NCBI GenBank assembly: GCA_934432885.1
Contig: CAKRYY010000025.1
Span: forward strand, 1-43,974
Reading direction: 5' to 3'
DNA length: 43,974 bases
From: an uncultured Lachnospiraceae bacterium
GTDB lineage: Bacteria; Bacillota; Clostridia; Lachnospirales; Lachnospiraceae
Shown here: piece after piece, positions 16,967 to 25,095 of the stretch
How the letters are laid out: every line of letters starts with the position of its first letter
Position numbering within the stretch: position 1 is the first letter of the stretch
Notes under the pieces: generated by a model
What the model saw: the letters and a program-made list of their open reading frames with translations, nothing else
Told to the model about the DNA's origin: nothing
The model's database searches: none
Position numbers and translations under genes: made by a program

Positions 16967-17835
16967 GTTGGCGGACAGTTATAATTACAAATAGTGCAAA
17001 ACTGGATTATCAAATGGGGTATATGGTGGTTCGGAGGGACACTGTCACTAAGATTCATATTTCGGAAATACATACCGTATTGATTGAATCTACAGCAGTG
17101 TCCCTGACTGCGGCACTTCTTGCGGAGCTGGCAGAGCACAAGGTGAAAGTGATTTTTTGCGACAGTAAAAGAAATCCCTGTTCTGAGGTGGTTCCATACT
17201 ATGGAGCTCATGATACCTCCAGAAAAGTGCGGAATCAGATTGCATGGAATGAGGATAGCAAGCTGGCGGTGTGGACGGAGATTGTTTCTGAAAAAATTCG
17301 AAACCAGATGCGGGTTTTAGAGGATTACCATAAGTCAGAGGCAGAACTGCTGGTCCAATATCTTAAGGGACTTGAATTTGGCGATAAGACAAACAGAGAG
17401 GGTCATGCGGCTAAAGTGTACTTTAATGCACTGTTTGGAAAAGATTTCAGCAGGAGCACAGACTGTGTGACAAATGCTGCTCTTAATTATGGATATAGCA
17501 TTATTCTGTCGTCATTTACGAGAGAGATTGTGCTTAATGGATATATTACGCAAATAGGATTATTCCATGACAATATGTTTAATCCATTTAATCTGGCATC
17601 GGATTTGATGGAGCCATTTCGGACTCTGGTGGATAGATGTGTACTTAAATTGAAACCAGAAGTATTTGAGCCATCAGAAAAAATAGAGTTAGTGAGTATA
17701 GTGAACCAAAATGTTATTATCAATGGGAGAAGTGAGTTGGTAAGTAATGCCATAAAAATATATACCAGAAGTATTTTTGACGCGATAGAAGAAAGGGATG
17801 TTTCTTTAATAAAATTTTATTCAAATGAGCTATAG
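16963..17835 (+). CDS. cas1: CRISPR adaptation integrase Cas1
   Basis: Cas1 is the integrase that inserts new spacers with Cas2. I place the start at ATG 16963, which overlaps the cas9 stop and gives the typical type II start MSWRTVIITNSAKLDYQ; the frame is open further upstream, but that extra part is not conserved in type. The protein has 290 residues. The metal-binding triad is visible as E146 (in REGHAAKVYF), H202 (in GLFHDNMFNPFNLASDL) and E217 (in DLMEPFR). It overlaps cas2 by 11 nt. Confidence 0.97.
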   Translation: MSWRTVIITNSAKLDYQMGYMVVRRDTVTKIHISEIHTVLIESTAVSLTAALLAELAEHKVKVIFCDSKRNPCSEVVPYYGAHDTSRKVRNQIAWNEDSKLAVWTEIVSEKIRNQMRVLEDYHKSEAELLVQYLKGLEFGDKTNREGHAAKVYFNALFGKDFSRSTDCVTNAALNYGYSIILSSFTREIVLNGYITQIGLFHDNMFNPFNLASDLMEPFRTLVDRCVLKLKPEVFEPSEKIELVSIVNQNVIINGRSELVSNAIKIYTRSIFDAIEERDVSLIKFYSNEL

Positions 17836-18145
17836 ATATATGCGTGTGATGATTATGTTTGACCTTCCGGTTACCACTGCGGCAGAACGCAAAGAATATA
17901 CAAGATTCCGTAAATACTTGATTAAATCCGGATTTTTGATGCTGCAGGAATCTATTTACTGTAAAATCGTCCAGAACCAAACAATGGCGAATTTGGTGAT
18001 TGATAATGTGAAAAAGAATAAGCCATTAAGTGGATTGGTTCAGGTATTAAAGATTACAGAAAAACAGTATTCTAAAATGGAATTTATTGTAGGGGAAACA
18101 GTCGGTGAAGTATTGAACTCGGATGAGAGGCTGATTATATTATGA
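17825..18145 (+). CDS. cas2: CRISPR adaptation protein Cas2
   Basis: This protein of 106 residues forms the dimeric core of the Cas1-Cas2 integrase complex. It has the ferredoxin-like start YRYMRVMIMFDLPV with the conserved aspartate D13, then the helix AERKEYTRFRKYLIKSGF and the SIYCKI strand typical of type II-A Cas2. Both ends overlap neighbours (cas1 by 11 nt, csn2 by 4 nt), so the adaptation genes are translationally coupled. Confidence 0.97.
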   Translation: MSYRYMRVMIMFDLPVTTAAERKEYTRFRKYLIKSGFLMLQESIYCKIVQNQTMANLVIDNVKKNKPLSGLVQVLKITEKQYSKMEFIVGETVGEVLNSDERLIIL

Positions 18146-18813
18146 TAATATCTTACAATGAACTGGGACTAAAATTGGACGTTAATAGCTTTCAGCCGCT
18201 TGTTATTATTGTGGAGAATGAGAAAACACTAGTCCAGCTAATTTCAGACATTAAACTTTCCATCGAAAATGCAATGGAGGCTTTCAGTATTTCTGAAAGT
18301 GAGAAGGTGTTTCACCTGTCAAAGGAAGCAGATATTATTATTGATCCTTGGGAGGTAGATTGCAATTCTAAAAAAATAAAAGCCAAATTGTACCAGTTTT
18401 TACTTGGAGTTGCACAGGAGCAGGTCGGAGAAAAATTTTTGCAATTACGGTCGGATATGTTTTGCTATATGGAAGAGCTGTCTGAACACATACCTTATAG
18501 TATTTCTTATGACACGCAGATAGACCCTACTGCAATATTTAAAAGTTTGGATATTTCTGTGGATAGTTCAAACGCAGACTTTTTAGAACAAGTAATTGAA
18601 TATATGAAACTATTACAGAGTTTATGCAGAGTAAAGGTGCTGTTTTTGGTAAATATAAAATTATTTCTATCCGATGAGCAGATGATGCTCCTATATAAAG
18701 AGGCTAATTATATCAATCTGCAAATCATTTTAATTGAACATATTCAAAAAAATAGAATTTCTGAAGAAAAAATAGTTATTATTGATAGAGATAATTGTAT
18801 AATAGATTTATGA
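18142..18813 (+). CDS. csn2: type II-A adaptation protein Csn2
   Basis: Csn2 forms a ring that slides on DNA ends and is required for spacer acquisition in type II-A systems. The 223 residues match the family's short form: an alpha/beta head with FQPLVIIVENEKTLVQLISDI near the N-terminus, a long helical leg in the middle (FLEQVIEYMKLLQSLCRVKVLFLVN spans about 148-172) and a C-terminal strand ending in IIDRDNCIIDL. Its presence fixes the subtype as II-A. The array leader starts right after the stop codon. Confidence 0.93.
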   Translation: MIISYNELGLKLDVNSFQPLVIIVENEKTLVQLISDIKLSIENAMEAFSISESEKVFHLSKEADIIIDPWEVDCNSKKIKAKLYQFLLGVAQEQVGEKFLQLRSDMFCYMEELSEHIPYSISYDTQIDPTAIFKSLDISVDSSNADFLEQVIEYMKLLQSLCRVKVLFLVNIKLFLSDEQMMLLYKEANYINLQIILIEHIQKNRISEEKIVIIDRDNCIIDL

Positions 18814-18862
18814 CTTACGGCGTTTTCCATGACGTATAGGTTCGGTGATAATCCCATTTGAG
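18814..18862 (+). promoter_or_regulatory. CRISPR leader with leader-anchoring sequence
   Basis: Only 49 bp separate csn2 from the first repeat. The last seven bases, ATTTGAG (18856-18862), match the leader-anchoring sequence known from streptococcal type II-A loci, which directs Cas1-Cas2 to the first repeat. A TATAAT at 18798-18803 inside the csn2 end and a GATAAT at 18847-18852 are possible -10 boxes, both without a good -35. Confidence 0.75.
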
Positions 18863-20478
18863 GTTTGAGAGCCTTGTAAGTTCATAAAGGAGTCAAACTA
18901 TATTCGAATAATGGAGGCACGACATGAGGTTTGAGAGCCTTGTAAGTTCATAAAGGAGTCAAACGAAAAACAGCTAGTAGATATTGAGATTCACGTTTGA
19001 GAGCCTTGTAAGTTCATAAAGGAGTCAAACTTTTGATTAACTCTATGTTTGACGCAATCAGTTTGAGAGCCTTGTAAGTTCATAAAGGAGTCAAACTCAA
19101 GAGTATTTGATGTACCTTTAACTGTGGTTTGAGAGCCTTGTAAGTTCATAAAGGAGTCAAACGGTGAAGTAAATTATTATGCAGTCTATGCTCGTTTGAG
19201 AGCCTTGTAAGTTCATAAAGGAGTCAAACGTTTAACAGAATATATCAGAAAAATGGACGGTTTGAGAGCCTTGTAAGTTCATAAAGGAGTCAAACTATAT
19301 CACTATGAAGTGATGATATTGCACAGTTTGAGAGCCTTGTAAGTTCATAAAGGAGTCAAACCACAGAATCGAAGGTTTAGAAAGGAGTAACGTTTGAGAG
19401 CCTTGTAAGTTCATAAAGGAGTCAAACACGCAATCACCTCAGAGATATTATCTTCCGTTTGAGAGCCTTGTAAGTTCATAAAGGAGTCAAACAAAAAGGC
19501 GCTTTCCTGCATGCAAAGTCTTGTTTGAGAGCCTTGTAAGTTCATAAAGGAGTCAAACAGCAATGTATACGGGTTATATAATCACACCGTTTGAGAGCCT
19601 TGTAAGTTCATAAAGGAGTCAAACTTGAATGGCTGACAGAGAACTACAAAGCATGTTTGAGAGCCTTGTAAGTTCATAAAGGAGTCAAACGCGGATGTTG
19701 CAGAAATCAGCTTTCATCCAGTTTGAGAGCCTTGTAAGTTCATAAAGGAGTCAAACCAATATTTTGGGAGCACAGGGTTGGACGTGTTTGAGAGCCTTGT
19801 AAGTTCATAAAGGAGTCAAACTAAACGATGAAGGCTCTATAACTGCGAACGTTTGAGAGCCTTGTAAGTTCATAAAGGAGTCAAACCTTTCTATCTCGGC
19901 ACCTTACGCAGCCGCGTTTGAGAGCCTTGTAAGTTCATAAAGGAGTCAAACAGCAAGCGCCAGCACAGCCGGAGACAGACGGTTTGAGAGCCTTGTAAGT
20001 TCATAAAGGAGTCAAACGTAGACTGGACAGCGGAGAATACGCAGCAAGTTTGAGAGCCTTGTAAGTTCATAAAGGAGTCAAACGGATTATCGGCTATAAG
20101 CTGTAAAATGTCGTTTGAGAGCCTTGTAAGTTCGTAAGGGAGTCAAACTATTTAGAAATCATGGATACAGGGCAAGCAGTTTGAGAGCCTTGTAAGTTCG
20201 TAAGGGAGTCAAACGCAAGTGAAGCCCTGCAGACAGAGAAGCCGGTTTGAGAGCCTTGTAAGTTCGTAAAGGAGTCAAACGGCGTTCCACGCTTGGCTGT
20301 AATGTATCTCGTTTGAGAGCCTTGTAAGTTCGTAAGGAAGTCAAACTGACAATCCTTCAACAACATGAGCGCATCTGTTTGAGAGCCTTGTAAGTTCGTA
20401 AAGGAGTCAAACTCAATGTCCGGCACGTCCGGCGGTTACATCGTTTGAGAACCTTGTAAGTTTCGTAAAAGCATTAAA
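18863..20478 (+). CRISPR. type II-A CRISPR array, 25 repeats and 24 spacers
   Basis: The 36-bp repeat begins GTTTGAGAGCCTTGTAAG and ends AAAGGAGTCAAAC; its termini GTTTGA/TCAAAC are inverted. Repeats start at 18863, 18929, 18995, 19061, 19127, 19194, 19260, 19326, 19392, 19457, 19523, 19589, 19655, 19721, 19786, 19851, 19916, 19982, 20048, 20113, 20179, 20245, 20311, 20377 and 20443. Spacers are 29-31 bp and all differ. The first 19 repeats are identical; from 20113 on they carry TTCGTAA instead of TTCATAA plus other changes, and the last copy (20443) has lost its 3' half. This places the leader at the csn2 side. I saw no spacer matching the rest of the window. Confidence 0.99.
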
Positions 20479-20527
20479 GAAAGTGTGGTGTAAATCGCTT
20501 GCATTACACATAGTATAAGAGGTCATA

Positions 20528-21112
20528 ATGGAACAATTCGACATTGTAGATGAAAATGGGCAGCCGACAGGCGAGACGGTAGAGCGGACCTTTGCGCATG
20601 AAAATGGAATACGGCATCGGGCGGCGCATATCTGGATTGCCCGAAAGGGCGAGGGCGGCTGGCAGGTTTTGCTGCAAAAGCGCTCTATGGACAAGGACTC
20701 CTTTCCGGGAATGCTTGATACCTCGTCCGCAGGTCATATACAGGCGGGAGACGAACCGCTGGAGTCTGCGATAAGGGAGCTCTTTGAGGAACTGGGAATT
20801 GCAGCCCAAAAGGAAGAACTGCATTTTGCAGGAATGTTTCAGATTTATTTTGAAAAGCCATTTCACGGAAGGCTTTTTAAGGATTATGAAATCGCGTACG
20901 TCTATATCTATACAAATGCTGTGGAAATTGAGCAGCTTACGCTTCAGAAAGAAGAGGTGGAGACTGTAGCGTGGTTTGATTTGGAAGATGTTTATCAGGC
21001 ATGTCAGCGGCATGATGAAAGGTTTTGTGTGCCGATAGAGGGGCTTGAAATTGCACGGAAATATCTGGTGGCAAAGTGCCAGGGGCAGGCTGATAGAGCA
21101 AACGCTTTATAA
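20528..21112 (+). CDS. NUDIX hydrolase, YfcD/IDI-like
   Basis: NUDIX enzymes cleave nucleoside diphosphates linked to another group. The box runs from about residue 68 as GHIQAGDEPLESAI followed by RELFEELG, with aspartate-glutamate in the first acidic position, as in the isopentenyl-diphosphate-isomerase-like YfcD group. The N-terminus FDIVDENGQPTGE and the segment RHRAAHIWIARKG also fit that group. The protein has 194 residues; the ATG follows AAGAGGT. It is the first gene after the CRISPR array and heads a plus-strand series reaching 23785. The substrate is unknown. Confidence 0.9.
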   Translation: MEQFDIVDENGQPTGETVERTFAHENGIRHRAAHIWIARKGEGGWQVLLQKRSMDKDSFPGMLDTSSAGHIQAGDEPLESAIRELFEELGIAAQKEELHFAGMFQIYFEKPFHGRLFKDYEIAYVYIYTNAVEIEQLTLQKEEVETVAWFDLEDVYQACQRHDERFCVPIEGLEIARKYLVAKCQGQADRANAL

Positions 21113-21155
21113 AATCAGGCAGGAAACAGACAGAAAAACGCGGAGATATAGAATA

Positions 21156-21608
21156 ATGAATAACAATGAAAATATGCCAATGGATGAGGGCTTACAGGGA
21201 AATGAAAAAATTGAACAGGCAATCGCAGCGCTTCAGCAGGAGGCTTCGGAGGAATTGCTGGCGCATACCTTGACTGTTATTCGAAGACGGCTGCGGGAGG
21301 GTGGACAGCTTATTGTGGCTGTGGAGCCGCCGGCAGGAGATAGCGGCGTCCGGGCGCAAACCCTTCAGACATCGGATGGAAAGCAGAGCTGGGTCGCGTT
21401 TACGAGCTTTGCAGAGGAAATAAAAGGCTCTGGGAGCGTTATGTCAACTTTTTTGGCAGAAATCAGAGCTCTTTTTGAGGCAGCGCTTTTAACGGAAGGG
21501 ATAGATGGCATTATTCTAAATCCCTGGAATCGGACGCTGATGCTGGATAAAACGTTGATTCGGATTATTCTGGGAGAATTGGCGGCAGAAGGTGGGAAGG
21601 AAAAATAA
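21156..21608 (+). CDS. SseB-like N-terminal domain protein
   Basis: The frame is open from 21045, but that part overlaps the NUDIX gene; ATG 21156 after CGGAGAT gives a protein of 150 residues. The pattern AALQQEASEELLAHTLTVI, a central SDGKQSWVAFTSFAEE and the end EGIDGIILNPWNRTLMLDK resembles the SseB N-terminal domain, a family of unknown biochemical role named after an enhanced serine sensitivity phenotype in E. coli. The stop shares its last base with the next start (TAATG), so it is coupled to the acetyltransferase. Confidence 0.7.
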   Translation: MNNNENMPMDEGLQGNEKIEQAIAALQQEASEELLAHTLTVIRRRLREGGQLIVAVEPPAGDSGVRAQTLQTSDGKQSWVAFTSFAEEIKGSGSVMSTFLAEIRALFEAALLTEGIDGIILNPWNRTLMLDKTLIRIILGELAAEGGKEK

Positions 21609-22123
21609 TGGAGCCGGAAATTTTCAAGGAGAATATAACGATTCGCGGTGCGAAAGCTGCAGATATGGACACCATTTTGAAAATTTACGCATACGCCCGG
21701 AGCTTTATGGAGCAAACTGGAAATCCGATGCAGTGGGGCAGGAATTTTCCACCAGAGGAGCTGCTTTGGGAAGATATTAAGGCAGGACAGCTTTATGTAG
21801 TGGAGAAAAATGATGATATTCACGGCGTATTTGCGTTTATCATAGGGGAGGATAAAACATACCTGCAAATAGAAAACGGCGCGTGGCGCTCAAAGGCGCC
21901 GTATGGAACGATTCACCGGATTGCAGGAGATGGCAAGATACACGGTATTCTGGGTGAAGCGGTCGCTTTTTGCGAGTCAAAAATTCCGCATCTGCGCATT
22001 GATACGCATGCGGACAATAAGGTTATGCGCCATTTGATTGAGAAAGCAGGTTTTGTTGAATGCGGAACCATTTATATTGAGGATGGAACACCAAGAATTG
22101 CCTATGAAAAGGGATATGTGTAA
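21608..22123 (+). CDS. GNAT family N-acetyltransferase
   Basis: This protein of 171 residues has the GNAT fold: ITIRGAKAADMDTILKIYAYA at the N-terminus, a central strand with YVVEKNDDIHGVFAF, and a C-terminal LRIDTHADNKVMRHLIEKAGFVECG motif of the acetyl-CoA-binding half (about 133-157). The usual Q/RxxGxG/A loop is poorly kept, replaced by HRIAGDGKIHGIL, so cofactor binding may be atypical. The start overlaps the SseB-like gene's stop. The substrate is unknown. Confidence 0.85.
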   Translation: MEPEIFKENITIRGAKAADMDTILKIYAYARSFMEQTGNPMQWGRNFPPEELLWEDIKAGQLYVVEKNDDIHGVFAFIIGEDKTYLQIENGAWRSKAPYGTIHRIAGDGKIHGILGEAVAFCESKIPHLRIDTHADNKVMRHLIEKAGFVECGTIYIEDGTPRIAYEKGYV

Positions 22124-22168
22124 ATGTGGCAAGGGGCGTAGGGCAGTAACAGGTAGGAGAGAAGTGGT

Positions 22169-22792
22169 ATGGAAGAACAGGAAAGATGGCTGTCCTGGGC
22201 GATAGAGATACAGAGCATTGCGCAGGCAGGACTGACGTATGGAAAGGATGTCTACGATAAGGAGCGTTATGAAAGGCTCAGAGAGATTTCTGCAGAGATG
22301 GTGGCGCATAAGGCGGATTTGTCAGTTGGAAAGGTAAAGAATCTTTTCTGTAATGAAACAGGCTACCAGACGCCAAAGGTAGATACCCGCGCAGCCATTT
22401 TTAAAGAAGGAAAAATTCTGCTGGTGCATGAGAAAAACGGTACATGGTCGCTGTCCGGAGGGTGGTGTGATGTAAATCAGTCGGTTGCAGAAAATACGGT
22501 CAAAGAGGTATTGGAGGAGGCTGGGCTGAAGGTCAGGGCAGAGAGGCTGATTGCAGTGCAGGACAGAAACCGCCATAATGTACCGATGTATGCCTATGGT
22601 GTTGTGAAAATATTTGTTCTGTGCAAGACGCTTGGCGGGGAGTTTGTGTCAAATATTGAAACGACGGAAAGCCGGTATTTTGCAAGAGATGAGCTTCCGG
22701 AGCCGCTTGCATGTGAGAAAACGAGCAAGGAGCAGATTTTGCTCTGCTTTGAGGCAAACGAGGCGGAGCATTGGACGACACAGTTTGACTGA
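22169..22792 (+). CDS. NUDIX hydrolase with PF12535-type N-terminal domain
   Basis: The first 65 residues (WLSWAIEIQSIAQAGLTYG, YDKERYERLREISAEM) match the helical N-terminal domain found in NUDIX hydrolases that act on ADP-ribose or similar X-linked nucleoside diphosphates. The catalytic box follows: GGWCDVNQSVAENTV then KEVLEEAGL (about 92-115). The protein has 207 residues; AGGAGAG precedes the ATG. Given a macrodomain and a class M sirtuin about 1.5 kb downstream, ADP-ribose hydrolysis is an attractive but unproven role. Confidence 0.9.
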   Translation: MEEQERWLSWAIEIQSIAQAGLTYGKDVYDKERYERLREISAEMVAHKADLSVGKVKNLFCNETGYQTPKVDTRAAIFKEGKILLVHEKNGTWSLSGGWCDVNQSVAENTVKEVLEEAGLKVRAERLIAVQDRNRHNVPMYAYGVVKIFVLCKTLGGEFVSNIETTESRYFARDELPEPLACEKTSKEQILLCFEANEAEHWTTQFD

Positions 22793-22807
22793 GAGGCAGG
22801 AGGAACA

Positions 22808-23785
22808 ATGGTAAAAATCGATTTGATTACAGGGTTTCTGGGCTCTGGCAAGACGACCTTTTTGAAAAAATATGCGAAATGGCTGTTGGAAAAAGGACAG
22901 AAGATTGGAATTCTGGAAAATGATTTTGGTGCGGTTAACGTAGATATGCTGCTTTTGCATGAGCTTTTGGGAGAAAACTGTGAGCTGGAAATGATTGCAG
23001 GTGGCTGTGACAGTCAGACGCATGCACGGCGCTTCCGCACGAAGCTGATTGCAATGGGAATGTGTGGCTATGACAGAGTTTTGGTAGAGCCATCAGGTAT
23101 TTATGATGTAGATGAATTTTTCGATGTGCTGCGTGAGGAGCCTCTGGATGCGTGGTATGAGATTGGAAATGTGATAGCGGTGGTGGATGCAAAGCTGGAG
23201 GAGGACTTATCAGAGGAAGCGGAATATTTGTTGGCATCTGAGACGGCAAATGCGGGAAGGATTTTTTTAAGTCATGCGGATACGGCTGCACCGGAGCAGA
23301 TACAAAAGACGGTAATGCATGTGAATCGGGCACTTACGCAGATTCAATGCAAAAGGCAGCTTGTACTTGGAAAAGAACTGATTCCGGTTAATGTGCAGGA
23401 AATTTCCAAGCAGGAGCTGGAAGCGGCGGATTCCTGCGGCTATGTGCTTGAAGCATATCGGAAGCTGGATATGGAGGACTGCAAGGGCTTTGATTCCCTG
23501 TATTTTATGAATATGAAAATGAAGCCGGAGGCTTTAAAGAGAGCGGCGGAGCAGATTTTGCAGGATTCTGCCGGCGGCAGTGTTTTCCGAATCAAGGGAT
23601 TTTTGCCGGATGAGAAGGATAAGTGGCTGCAGCTCAATGCAACTCACAACGGAATCGAATTACAGGAGGTAGCAGCAGGACAGGAAGTGCTCATTGTAAT
23701 TGGAGAAGGCTTGTTTGAGGAGAAAATCCGCTCGCTTCTTGAAGCTGCTGCGCAGGATACGGCAGGAGGGACGGACAGCATTTAA
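22808..23785 (+). CDS. COG0523/CobW-like P-loop GTPase
   Basis: The 325 residues begin [19 protein letters not shown], with the P-loop GFLGSGKTT at 9-17 of the CobW/HypB/UreG class, metal-insertase GTPases. The usual CxCC metal motif is missing: the equivalent place reads [14 protein letters not shown] (about 63-76). Further motifs are VEPSGIYDV near 95 and VIAVVDAKL near 121; the expected NKxD guanine motif is replaced by LSHADT. It may be a divergent GTPase with a different cargo. It starts after AGGAGG and ends in a 4-bp overlap with the convergent HxlR gene. Confidence 0.88.
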   Translation: MVKIDLITGFLGSGKTTFLKKYAKWLLEKGQKIGILENDFGAVNVDMLLLHELLGENCELEMIAGGCDSQTHARRFRTKLIAMGMCGYDRVLVEPSGIYDVDEFFDVLREEPLDAWYEIGNVIAVVDAKLEEDLSEEAEYLLASETANAGRIFLSHADTAAPEQIQKTVMHVNRALTQIQCKRQLVLGKELIPVNVQEISKQELEAADSCGYVLEAYRKLDMEDCKGFDSLYFMNMKMKPEALKRAAEQILQDSAGGSVFRIKGFLPDEKDKWLQLNATHNGIELQEVAAGQEVLIVIGEGLFEEKIRSLLEAAAQDTAGGTDSI

Positions 23786-24132
23786 GACTGCCCATCCTGC
23801 CGCTTTTTGTATTCTTCACCCCAGCTCCACAGGGAATCCAGAATAGGCTTTAGGCTCTTGCCCAGTTCGGTCAGGGAATATTCTACCCGGGGCGGCACTT
23901 CTGCATAAACCTTTCTGTTTACCAGACCACTTTTTTCCATTGCGCGAAGCTGCGCGGTCAGCACCTTCTGTGAAACATTTCCTACTGATTTTTTCAATTC
24001 GCCAAAGCGCTTTGTCCCCGGCATTAAATCCCGCAGAATCAAAACTTTCCATTTATCGCCAATCAGGGTCAAGGTGGTTTCCACCGGGCAGGCGGGTAGT
24101 GCATTTGATAATTTTTCTTCACTCATACGCAT
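23782..24132 (-). CDS. HxlR-family transcriptional regulator
   Basis: This small winged-helix protein (116 residues) has the HxlR core [46 protein letters not shown] and [14 protein letters not shown]. HxlR proteins usually sense redox or electrophile stress; here a cysteine (C15) lies at the typical N-terminal position. ATG 24132 follows GAGG closely, while ATG 24126 has better spacing. The gene is divergent from the macrodomain-sirtuin pair and convergent with the COG0523 gene. Its promoter overlaps a perfect palindrome, which suggests autoregulation. Confidence 0.93.
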   Translation of the reverse strand: MRMSEEKLSNALPACPVETTLTLIGDKWKVLILRDLMPGTKRFGELKKSVGNVSQKVLTAQLRAMEKSGLVNRKVYAEVPPRVEYSLTELGKSLKPILDSLWSWGEEYKKRQDGQS

Positions 24133-24186
24133 ATATCCTCACAATCCACTTTGCTATAAAACTGCTATAATACAGTAAATATCACA

Positions 24187-24223
24187 ATAGTATCTTTTTG
24201 GTAACTACGGCACAATATTGTGC
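24187..24223 (-). promoter_or_regulatory. HxlR promoter overlapping a palindromic operator
   Basis: GCACAATATTGTGC (24210-24223) is a perfect 14-bp palindrome. On the minus strand its TTGTGC half is a -35 box, 17 nt from TACTAT (complement of 24187-24192). On the plus strand the same palindrome offers a TTGTGC 18 nt before TTATGG, so one site could control both directions. Confidence 0.55.
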
Positions 24224-24315
24224 TTACTTTACGAAAAGACCTTATGGCGTTATTGTAATACCAACGGAAGGGAAAGACAAGACTTACAAATTTTAAAAAT
24301 ACCGAGGTTAATGAA

Positions 24316-25095
24316 ATGAACCAGAAAGAGCGCAGATTATTTTTAATACAGGCACTTTTACAGGAAAATAAGGAATGTCAGGCGGTACGGATACCAGAGG
24401 ATGCCGATGGGCAGAGGCAGCTTTTGCGTGGACTGATGAATGTCCGTGCGGCAATGGACTGTAGCGGAAATTTTCTGGCAATGCAGGATGAATATTTGCA
24501 GGGCGTAATCAGGGAAAAGGGCATTACGGATGTAAACAGTTTTACACCGATGCAGCCGGGGCTTTATCTGTGGCAGGGAGATATTACGACGCTGCGCTGT
24601 GATGCCATTGTAAATGCGGCGAACTCCGGCATGACGGGCTGTTACATTCCAAACCACCGCTGTATTGACAATGCCATTCACACGTATGCAGGCGTTGAGC
24701 TGCGCCTGGCATGTGCGAAAATGATGCAGCTGCAAAAGCATGGAGAGCCGACAGGAAGCGCAAAGATTACGCCGGCTTTTAATCTTCCAAGCCGTTATGT
24801 GCTGCACACGGTGGGACCGATAATTACGGGAGCGGTAACAGAAAAGGACAGGGAATTGCTGGCAGCCTGCTATCATTCCTGTCTGCGTCTGGCAGATGAA
24901 AATCATCTGGAAAGTGTTGCATTTTGTTGTATTTCTACGGGTGAATTTCATTTTCCAAATGAGCAGGCAGCCGGGATTGCAGTACAGACGGTTAAGGAGT
25001 TTATGAGAAAACGGACAAGCATTAAGAAGGTGGTTTTTAATGTTTTTAAGGAATATGACAAAGAAATTTACAGACGGCTGCTTGGTGGAAGCTGA
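24316..25095 (+). CDS. zinc-type macrodomain ADP-ribosyl hydrolase
   Basis: The macrodomain follows an 80-residue N-terminal extension. It shows QGDITTLRCDAIVNAANS (87-104), then C109, H114 and C116 in GCYIPNHRC, the cysteine-histidine signature of zinc-containing macrodomains linked to class M sirtuins. These remove ADP-ribose from proteins, in the known case from a lipoylated GcvH-like carrier. Later motifs are VLHTVGPI (162-169) and CCISTGEFHFP near 203. The protein has 259 residues. The gene overlaps the sirtuin gene by 56 nt. In described systems the target carrier gene gcvH-L and lplA2 adjoin; none is seen here. Confidence 0.92.
   Translation: MNQKERRLFLIQALLQENKECQAVRIPEDADGQRQLLRGLMNVRAAMDCSGNFLAMQDEYLQGVIREKGITDVNSFTPMQPGLYLWQGDITTLRCDAIVNAANSGMTGCYIPNHRCIDNAIHTYAGVELRLACAKMMQLQKHGEPTGSAKITPAFNLPSRYVLHTVGPIITGAVTEKDRELLAACYHSCLRLADENHLESVAFCCISTGEFHFPNEQAAGIAVQTVKEFMRKRTSIKKVVFNVFKEYDKEIYRRLLGGS

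Noticed and set aside
19296..19325. Spacer 7 as a regulatory hairpin (ATATCACT and AGTGAT arms)
   Set aside because: A partial palindrome within one spacer is expected by chance or comes from the protospacer.
20148..20426. Minus-strand open frames with a repeated FTNLQGSQT motif
   Set aside because: They are translations of the CRISPR repeats; the repeat unit length keeps frames open by chance.
18863..20478. Self-targeting spacers against this window
   Set aside because: Reading the 24 spacers I saw no match to the genes here; a full genome search would be needed to decide.
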